Source of the DNA: Armigeres subalbatus
Taxonomy: Eukaryota; Arthropoda; Insecta; Diptera; Culicidae
Assembly (NCBI RefSeq): GCF_024139115.2
Contig: NC_085139.1
Location: forward strand, 68,925,203 to 68,989,202
Length of the DNA stretch: 64,000 nt
Direction of reading: 5' to 3'
The notes under the pieces are model-generated. The model had not been told where the DNA came from, did no database searches, and worked only from the letters and a program-made list of their open reading frames with translations. Positions 56,180 to 64,000 of the stretch are shown piece by piece. The translations under genes were made by a program, and so were the position numbers. Position 1 is the first letter of the stretch. Each line of letters opens with the position of its first letter.

Positions 56180-57620
56180 GTTCCAGCATAACTTCTGAAA
56201 CCATTTACCGATTGTAACCAAATTTGGAACACACTTTTTTTAACTTGAGGAGACGACGATAGGGGGGTTAGGCATGCTCTATGGAAAAGGGGGACGGTGG
56301 GGGGGGAGGGGTATTGCTTAGTTATCGGTCAACTCAGTGTAAATTCTGAACCCCTTGGCCGATTTCAACCAAATTTAGAACACAAATTCTTTATCTTAAG
56401 GTGGGGACGGGTCGAGCATGCATTTTGGAAAAGGGGGAGGGTATGGGGGGAGGGGTATTGCTTAATTATCGATCTACGCAGTTTAAATTCTTAACCCCTT
56501 GGCCGAATTCGACCAAATTTGGAGCACAAATTCCTTATCTTAAAAAGGGGACGATAGGGGGTTAAACATGCTCTTTGGAAAAGGGGGAGGGTGTGGGGGG
56601 AGGGGTATTGCTTAGTTATCGATCAACTCAGTGCAAATTCTGAACCCCTTGGCCGATTTCAACCAAATTTTGAACACAAATTCTTTATCTTAAGGATGGG
56701 ACGATAGGGGGGTTGAGCATGCTCTTTGGAAAAGGGGGAGGGTATGGGGGGAGGGGTATTGCTTAGTTATCGATCAACGCAGTGTAAACTCTGAACCTCT
56801 TGGCCGATTTCAACCGAATTTGAAACACAAACTCTTTATCTTACAGAGGGAACGATAGGGGGGTTAAGCGTGCTCTTTGGAAAAGGAGGAGGGTATGGGG
56901 GGAGGAGTATTGCTTAACTATTGATCAACGCAGTTTAGATTCTGAACCCCTTGGCCGATTTCGACCAAATTTGGAACACAATTTCCTTCTCTTAAGAAGG
57001 GACGATCAGGGGGTTAAGCATGCTCTTTGGAAAAGGGAAGGGGTGTGGGGAGGGTATTTCTTAGTTATCGGTCAGCTCAGTGTAAATTCTGAACCCTTGG
57101 CCGATTTCAACTGAATTTGAAACACAAATCCTTTATCTTACAGAGGGAACGATAGGGAGGTTAAGTATGCTCTTTGAAAAAGGGGTGGGTATGGGGAGAG
57201 GGGTATTGCTTAATTATCGGTCAACGCAGTGTAAACTCTGAACCCCTTGGCCGATTTCGACCAAATTTGGAACACAAATTCTTTATCTTAAGAAGGGGAC
57301 GATAGAAGGGTTAGGCATGCTCTTTGGAAAAGAGGGAGGGTGTGGGAGGAGGGGTGTTCTTTACAATAGAGGGAGGGTATGGGGGAGGGGTATTGTTTAG
57401 CAATCGATCAACTCAATGTAAATCCTGAGCCTCATGACCGATTTGAACCAAATTTGTATCAAATATTGTCTGTCCTAAGGAAGCGATTTTAGTGGATGTG
57501 GTTAAGTAATTTTAAAAAAGGGGAGGGTGTGGGAGAGGGGGTATTGTTTAGTTATCGATCAATTCAGCATGACTTCTGAACCCATTTATCGATGTCCACC
57601 AAATTTGGAAGCCATATTAT
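56180..57620 (+). repeat. About ten copies of a 150-bp G-rich satellite
   Basis: The conserved step TTCTGAACCCCTTGGCCGAT recurs near 56201, 56351, 56495, 56645, 56797, 56947, 57093 and 57243 (spacing 144-152), then more weakly near 57430 and 57581. Each unit carries a G-run segment such as GGGGGAGGGTATGGGGGG followed by AGGGG, which has four G-tracts with short loops. No long coding frame. Confidence 0.93.
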
Positions 57621-57888
57621 CTGTCTAAGGAAGACTATATCAGACTGGGTATGAGTGCCATAGCTAAATGAGAAAGAGGGTATATTCATTAAACGAACAG
57701 TTTAGTATACCTTTTTATCGCATGGGTCAATTCAAACCAAACACGTAAGCACGTAATCCCTACCCAAAGGAAACTATTATAGAGAGGCTGGAAGGGACTT
57801 TTGGAATGGGATGGATGGGGGGGGTATTGGGATTGGGTATTGTTGTTCATCGGAATAATGGTATGCCCAGTGAAAAGCAATGATTAAG

Positions 57889-58045
57889 CTGAATGGTGGA
57901 TGTGATTGCTTCTTCTAAAGTAGGCATTTGCCCGGAATAAGGCAATGGTGGGTGTGATCCCTTCTTTAAAAATATGCGTTGCCCGAATATGGCATCGATG
58001 AATGTTTTTCCTTCTTTAGAAATAGACGTTTTCCCGGAATAAGAC
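57889..58045 (+). repeat. Three copies of a 52-bp repeat
   Basis: The unit reads roughly GATGTGAT..CTTCTT..AAA...GCATTTGCCCGGAATAAGGC. Three diverged copies lie in tandem near the 3' end of the Helitron-like element. Confidence 0.8.
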
Positions 58046-58470
58046 CTTTCAAACCCACGATCCCTTCTTCAAAATCAGTCAATGTTTCCAAAAGCCTTCT
58101 TTTAATCAAATGATAAAGTATGAATAAGTAAACACAACTACCCTGTTGATCAATTGGTTTTATCATTTTCCAATTGTAAAAGAAAACTGCAAACCAAACT
58201 GGCAATTCCGAGCAAGGCCGGGTACATAAAGCTAGTTATTTATATATAATTATTATTTTATTTATTTAAATAAAATTTAAACATGAACAGAAAACTGCTG
58301 GAGATTACCAGCATTTTTTTTTTATTTTGCTTCAGATTCCAACGAGAATAGTGTTCTTAAATTTGGAGGGAAAATAAATCACTGCTGATCAATCAATTAA
58401 TTGGTTTGCAGTCTTATTTTTTCTACTTGCAAAAAATTGTTTTTTTAACAGAACGATGCATTAGAAATTA

Positions 58471-58600
58471 GTGCTGTCCAATGAGCAGCTCGAAGTAGCT
58501 CGAAGTTGTTCCCGTCCTGCTCGTTCTTTTTTGTCAACAAACGGGCATGAGCGTGACAGGAACAACTTCGAGCTACTTCGAGCTGCTCATTGGACAGCAT
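58471..58600. mobile_element. 130-bp palindromic MITE, TA-flanked
   Basis: A perfect 41-bp inverted repeat (arms starting TGCTGTCCAATGAGCAGCTC) surrounds a 48-bp centre with a second short inverted repeat. Each arm holds two AGCTCGAAGT copies. TA is directly outside both ends (58469-58470, 58601-58602). Confidence 0.88.
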
Positions 58601-58602
58601 TA

Positions 58603-59366
58603 TTAAAGGCCCACTCTTTATCACAATGCCTAATATTTGTCAAATTCCTTCAGACATCTATCAAACCGTTAAAGATATCGACATGAGTATCAGGCAGACT
58701 TGACAAATTTGTTATTATTAATAATTTGGTATTTGTTATTGTGACAAATACAGTGCTGATAACTTTTGCGCTATAACGAAACATGTGTATCTGAAATTAA
58801 CGAATGAAAGATAATTGCAATACATTAATGAAACACATTTTAGCGCTTTCTAAAAAAAAACTGTTTCTTTATTTTTTTATTCGAATTAAATTTTTTCTCG
58901 AGCGATATTGTCGCATGAGTCACTGTGTTCCGTGCTTTAAGCCACTGCTTGACAGCTAGCACCAAGTTTAGCACCAAGTTTTCGGCTTCAATCATGTTGT
59001 ATGCAGATGACAGCCGTTTCAGGGGGCTGATTAACATTGCAATGCAATACGTGTTTGACATTTGCAAACAAACAACCAAAGAATACTGAACTTTATGTTG
59101 CAAACACGAAACAAAATCATCAAGATGCATATTTTTTACCATGTAACTTCAATGCGTCATTCAAAATTTATTTGTTTGTTTAAATTAAGTTGCAGATTAG
59201 TTGAGTGTGTCTTCATATTTAATTTAGCATCGTTCAACGTTTTGACAACTCACAATTTTTCCCGGTGATGGTGCAATCAAGTAACAGAAAACCCGAGTAC
59301 AAAACTTCATAATCGTATGGGTTTTAAGGTGAGTCAACATGCCGTCCCTTCGAAGTGATGAGTGGT
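58603..59366. other. No recognisable gene
   Basis: AT-rich interior of the CCCAAG element. A TAGCACCAAGTTT doublet lies near 58958-58983. Confidence 0.4.
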
Positions 59367-59440
59367 GCTGTGGTAGAGTGAAGGACTATAAATCACAAGA
59401 TCCATAAATCGAATCCAGTTTTATATTTTTGTTTTATTTT
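59367..59440 (+). repeat. tRNA-like Pol III box pair (SINE head?)
   Basis: An A-box-like GTGGTAGAGTGAAGG and a B-box-like AAATCGAATCC lie 30-odd bases apart. The anticodon arm does not fold well and there is no clear tail. Probably an old tRNA-derived repeat. Confidence 0.35.
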
Positions 59441-59634
59441 TTCCCGCTGTAGTATTTTCCAACATTATTGCAATTTTACTGCCATCGAAGGATGTTTCCG
59501 TAGCCTCCACCTCTTGCGCTTTTTAGATTGCAAGAGAGTTATATTTGATAGCACATACGCAAAGATTGTTTCCTTCCGAATAGTTGCAACACAGTGAAAT
59601 GTTCAGTAGTGGAACAAGTTGTGCTGCTTGGGCA

Positions 59635-59935
59635 GTAAGCTCACGATGGCAACTGAGTCTGCAAAGCCGACGATCGAAATGACAACGACGCAGAGCTGCA
59701 ATACGCATATGAAAAAGGCTAGAAAGGTTCTATTCCGGTACGTGCAGGTGACTATCTATGGCAAGGCGAAGCAAGTGTCGTCGTCAACATTGATGGAGCA
59801 TAGCTTGCTAAAGGAGCTAGGCCTTATAGGAACGCTATATCCATTGGCCCTGACGAAAGCGAGAAAACAAAATAAGGGTCGGCTGATGCTTTTTTTATTT
59901 CACCCAGCAAGGGATATAGGAAGTCAATTTTAAAA
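59635..59935 (+). pseudogene. BEL/Pao protease region, active site lost
   Basis: In frame after the CCCAAG element: a Cys/His element (QSCNTH), then VLFRYVQVTIYGKAKQV...STLMEHSLLKELGLIG, the retroviral-type aspartic protease of BEL/Pao. The segment with the catalytic Asp-(Asp/Ser/Thr)-Gly is deleted. An AT-rich insertion of about 300 bp (59870-60200) follows before the next conserved block. Confidence 0.8.
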
Positions 59936-60200
59936 TGCATATTAAAGCGTTAAAACACATTTTAGCCGAAAATTGTTCATTTTTTTTGGGTTAGAAATTT
60001 AATTTACTTGTATATAGGTAACACGAAAGTTGAATTATTTTGATTAAAAAACATGTGTAGATAAGAAGCCTAACATGTAGTTTTTCAAAATTCTAACCAT
60101 ATGTATTCAAAAGTTTTCAACATATCACTGTTAATAACATTTTAAAAGCATTTAAAAATACACTTCCTATACTTCACCATGTTGAAAAACAGTGGCAACA

Positions 60201-61018
60201 GCGCGGCTGCGTCAAAGCGAATTGTGTCTCGATTGGATGGGCGGTCACAAGCGACATGAAAATGAGTCGGTTATGCTAGCACTTAAAATTTCTGGCGCGT
60301 CCGACACGAACGACGTTTTCGAGCTTTCGAAAGTTCATACAGTCCGAGATCTCTCTCTCCCGAAGCAAATGGTGTCAATATCTCAATTAGCGACCAAGTA
60401 CAGTTACCTCGAAGAATTGCTGTTAATGTCCTATGTCAGTATCTCCCCACGAATCCTCATAGGTATGGATAACTGTCGGCTTGGGCATGCGTCGAGAAGC
60501 ATAGAAGGAAGAACAAACCGGTGGCCTCAAAAACTCGCCTGAGATGGATGGTATATGGTCCCTGTTCTATAGAGTCTGAAACAATAATCTTCAGCTACAG
60601 CGCCTATCACAGTTTCCACATCTGCACCTGCGTCAATGAGGAAGACAAGGATCTGAATGCAGCCATGAAGGAGTATTTTTCGATCGAGTCGCTGGGTGTC
60701 TCTGCTGCATCTAAATCACTACCATCAAAAGATGAGGAGCGTGCTATGCAAATTTTGTCAACTGAAACTCGCTTGATAAGAAATCGATACGAGACTGGCT
60801 TATTGTGGAGATACGACCAAATTATGTTACCATGCAACAGAGGGATGGCTATGAATCGACTGGCATGTCTACAAGCGTTTACGGAGAGGTCCAGAGTTGG
60901 CTGTAGCAATGCAAGCAAAGATGTCCGAATACGAAGAGAAGGGGTACATTTACGTCGACTTTCGGCAGCGGAGAAAACTCTAGAAAAGACGCCTAGCAAT
61001 GCGGGACAAGTAGACTGA
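60201..61018 (+). pseudogene. BEL/Pao pol, protease-RT linker
   Basis: 60192-60542 and 60521-61018 in two frames carry the conserved blocks LCLDWMGGHKRHE, SKVHTVRDLSLPKQ, SPRILIGMDNCRLGH, RWMVYGPC, YSAYHSFHIC, VKEYFSIESLGV-like and RNRYETGLLWRYD. These lie between protease and RT in BEL/Pao pol. The element stops here, before the RT catalytic domain. RT, RNase H, integrase and the 3' LTR are absent. Confidence 0.85.
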
Positions 61019-63240
61019 ATCCAAGAATTTCTCGCATAATCCGGGACGTCTGATCGCTTTAATCTAAAACATCAAAAAAGCGAATCAATATGACTTTTTA
61101 CAGAAAATTTCAGATTTTCCCACTGTACATGCTAGACTAGAAAAAGCAATACATTTGTCTACAGAACATCGCATGTATCCGAAATACGAAAGCAGCGCTT
61201 TCCAACAGATAGGTAAATGATGCAGGAACGAATGGAAAATTTCATCCCACAGACTGCCACCAAAAGGCAACCATGGCAGATGCCTGGAAGATCCCACAAT
61301 CGGAAAAGAGTTGATGCGCCATGGAAAGTTGTTTTCTTCGGAATTTATTTTTTGATCAGCCTGAAAAACTGTGAATGGGAGGTGTCGAGGATTACTAATG
61401 CTGGGTATTGTTGAGTCGAAGCAAATGGCGTGTGGAGCGGGGAAGAATTTTATCTGGAAGGACGCACAGCGCGCCTAACGACGATGGCGGTTCGGATAAA
61501 GGATTATATTTTTGAAATGTAAACACACATTCGCCAGAGTTCGTTCGTTATAAAGCCCTCGGCACACGTGTCGGAAGCGTAGTTTGCCAACTGGTGGTGG
61601 GTGGAATCGATGGATGAAAGAATTTGGCGCTTAACAGATTGTTATTTTGTCGTGCAGAAAAAAGGGTTTTATCAGCGAATTAAAATGAAATGAAATACAA
61701 TATTCTCATGAACGTGTTATTGCAATATTGATAGACTGCATGATTACTAATTGAAAGTAATCACCGTTCAAGCGAGAAAACTCAGAGAAAGACTCAATTG
61801 ATGCTGAGGTAGGTTGGATAAGTCCCATCACAATATTTTTGCACGAATAAGCATCTTTCTGTACAGTGTACAACCAAGATACCATTATCAGCCATATCTA
61901 ACTCTGGAATTAATTATAATTATCCTGAATGAAGAAAATTGCTAAAAGAATATTTTCATGCGGCAAAAACAATTATAGCTTATACAATTTAAAGGAAGTA
62001 AAATATTTTGAAATCAGCCTTGCATAATTCAGTATGTTTGAAAACCATATTCAATCAAGCGCTCATCATCGACACCAACAACCACCGAGCATTCCACCTG
62101 TCCAACCCTTTTTTTTATGTTACATGAATATTGAAAATGGAATCCATTTTCCACATTCTGTCTCTCACCTTTTCCAGTAACTCCCCGCCCCAACTCCCAC
62201 TAACCTTCTTGCCCTCCGCGGGCCACATATTGAAACCTGGTCGATGATGGTCTCGCAGCACTTTACCCGATGTAGCTACCCACTTCATATTTTACAAACT
62301 ACGTCCACATCATCATCCCTGCAGCAATCCGGGAACATCTCCACTGTGGAAATTTCCCACATTGCAATCGCAATTCGTGGATATTCGTATCCTCCACCGC
62401 ACAGGTAATCTTTCATCGCGGCTGCTCGATGGGATCCGAAAATCCTTTATTCAATTATTTATGAAAAACGCGATCGGTTTGCTTTTGATTCAACGGAAAC
62501 GAAACGCGCGAAAGCGATGGAAATGCACTTCCACGATTACAGAATGGATTTGCGATGAAGATTGAAACGCGATGACGGTTCGGCACAACATCATTATGAT
62601 CATCGCTGGCAATGCCTTGCGGTAGTGATAATGGATATTCAATAATCTGAGGTATATTTCTCAAAAATGGCTATTGTTGAAAAATAGATATCGGAATTCG
62701 ACGTCATGTACAATTATCCATGAATCAGCGCGATTAGGATTCACCAGTTTCGCTTGAAAAAAGGGATATAACGGTTTCACGCATGGACTTCGTAAATACA
62801 CATCCAAGAACCTCACAATCATCTACGTGCTAATGCCTTTGATACTGGTTTCTCATTATAAAGTCAGCCGTCTACAAACTGTATGCGCTGAATCCTGGGT
62901 GTAAACATGAAATAAGAAATAAACTGATAAGCTTTAGGAAATATACCTTAAGAAAGCAACCAGAGTTTTACTTCAAGAAGTGTCCTTATTTGGAACGAGG
63001 ACGATGTACGATTAGAAATCAGTCAGCATTTGAACGAGAGGGACATGGGGACAATATGGACTGGACACAGTGTGAAACGGTAAATATTTTATTGTGAAAA
63101 ATGGAATGACTTTTTCCACTGCGTCTGATCCATTTCTAATCATCCTAGAAAAATCTCAGACGAAGTGATGTATGTTCCAGTCGACCTGAGAGAAAGGTCG
63201 AAGAGAAACGTAAATTTCTAGCCTGTTTTGGGAAAAGAAT
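61019..63240. other. No supported gene
   Basis: 61200-61430 has a frame (61217-61414) without recognisable motif. 61440-61640 and 62040-62660 are GC-richer and look single-copy, with a CACAG|GTAATC donor-like site near 62405. No terminal repeats, RNA gene or conserved protein is visible. Confidence 0.4.
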
Positions 63241-64000
63241 CCTAATCCGATTTGGATTGGATTTGGATTGGATTTGGATTTGGATTGGATTTGGATTGGA
63301 TTTGGATTGGATTTGGATTGGATTTGGATTGGATTGGATTTGGATTGGATTTGGATTGGATTTCAATGTGGATTGGATTTGGATTGGATTCGGAATGGAT
63401 TTGGATTGGATTTGGATTGGATTTGGATTGGATTTGGATTGGATTTGGATTGGATTTGGATTGGATTTGGATTGGATTTGGATTGGATTTGGATTGGATT
63501 GGATTGGATTTGGATTGGTTTGGATTGGTTTGGATTGGTTTGGATTGGTTTGGATTGGTTTGGTTGGTTTGGATTGGTTTGGTTGGTTTGGATTGGTTTG
63601 GATTGGTTTGGTTGGTTTGGATTGGTTTGGATTGGTTTGGATTGGTTTGGTTGGTTTGGATTGGTTTGGATTGGTTTGGTTGGTTTGGATTGGTTTGGAT
63701 TGGTTTGGATTGGTTGGATTGGTTTGGATTGGTTTGGATTGGTTTGGTTGGTTTGGATTGGTTTGGATTGGTTTGGATTGGATTTGGTTGGATATGGATT
63801 GGTTTGGATTGGTTTGGATTGGTTTGGATTGGATATGGTTGGTTTGGTTGGATTTGGATTGGTTTGGATTGGTTTGGATTGGTTTGGTTGGTTTGGATTG
63901 GTTTGGATTGGTTTGGATTGGTTTGGATTGGTTTGGTTGGTTGGTTTGGATTGGATTTGGATTGGTTTGGATTGGTTTGGATTGGTTTGGATTGGTTTGG
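63241..64000 (+). repeat. GGATTTGGATT / TTTGGATTGG satellite, continues past window
   Basis: 63247-63510 is mainly an 11-nt unit, GGATTTGGATT (6+5). From about 63515 it changes to a 10-nt unit, TTTGGATTGG, with 9-nt variants TTTGGTTGG. A single unit is corrupted at 63362-63371. The array runs off the window end. Confidence 0.96.

Larger units (their letters stand above)
56122..58235 (+). mobile_element. Helitron-like non-autonomous element
   Basis: It starts TCTATATTATATATATAAAA, ends GGCCGGGTACATAAAGCTAG and has T after CTAG. A TC start, a CTAG end and no inverted repeats or target duplication fit Helitrons. The 5' flanking base is T rather than the expected A. The interior is the 150-bp G-rich array plus a 52-bp array. 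No Rep/helicase. The class is inference. Confidence 0.5.
53437..59632. mobile_element. 6.2-kb CCCAAG-ended insertion in BEL/Pao
   Basis: Ends CCCAAGTAGCACA and, inverted, CCCAAGCAGCACA match at 12 of 13 bases. CA stands directly outside both ends (53435-53436, 59633-59634). Removing it with one CA joins the gag and protease frames in phase, which supports a 2-bp duplication. No transposase found. Most of the length is further insertions: 54346-54950, 55409-55606, 56122-58235 and 58471-58600. The ends could also belong to two separate MITEs. Confidence 0.65.

Noticed and set aside
59635..61018. Integrated retrovirus or other viral sequence.
   Set aside because: The conserved blocks fit BEL/Pao LTR retrotransposon pol, and continuity with its gag upstream explains them. 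No envelope or RNA-virus genes were seen in the window.
63241..64000. CRISPR-like or telomere-like array.
   Set aside because: There are no spacers between repeats, and TTTGGATTGG is not an insect telomere repeat. It is a simple satellite in a eukaryotic genome.

Overview
This window looks like the genome of an aedine mosquito, Aedes aegypti or a close relative. That is an inference. It rests on tRNA-related SINEs of the Feilai type, on RTE/JAM-like, R1, jockey/Juan-like and I-type non-LTR retrotransposons, on BEL/Pao gag and pol pieces, on hAT, Transib, PIF-like and TA-flanked DNA elements, and on large simple satellites. I found no convincing host protein-coding gene. Almost everything that can be named is a mobile element or a product of one, and the main content is nested insertion.

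Layout. 1-1469: Feilai-like SINE, LINE scraps and an inverted hAT end. 2640-4567: decayed I-type LINE with RNase H. 6480-8150: GC-rich single-copy island with promoter-like signals. 9206-12486: RTE-type LINE with an intact 1013-residue EN-RT reading frame, flanked by two diverged direct repeats. 13358-21512: minus-strand jockey-like and R1 elements. The R1 is interrupted by a RAG1-related Transib transposon (16046-19298, target duplication CGGTG) and by a TA-flanked element (19349-20730), and a plus-strand R1 (21513-24211) abuts its 5' side. 25077-25444: PIF-like MITE.

27315-39395 is bounded by hAT-like ends and an exact 8-bp target duplication. It may be one 12-kb composite hAT. Inside lie a full-length 5.7-kb I-type LINE with an exact 12-bp target duplication, a tRNA-headed SINE, a 388-bp hAT MITE and a 12-nt tandem array. 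39872-42641 is a second hAT-like element that also carries inner repeats.

42821-46393 is an 11-nt satellite (AGTCCC plus AGTCC). 46394-47640 is a 12-nt satellite interleaved with LINE endonuclease codons. 48888-61018 is a BEL/Pao LTR retrotransposon broken twice: by a hAT element (49846-51732, itself carrying a SINE) and by a 6.2-kb CCCAAG-ended element (53437-59632) that holds further MITEs, a Helitron-like element and a 150-bp G-rich satellite. The window ends in a second 5+6-type satellite (63241-64000).

The elements do not form a pathway. Their relation is stratigraphic: target duplications and reading frames give the order of insertion. Only the RTE frame at 9431-12472 looks potentially functional from its sequence. 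All other coding pieces carry stops, frameshifts or deletions.
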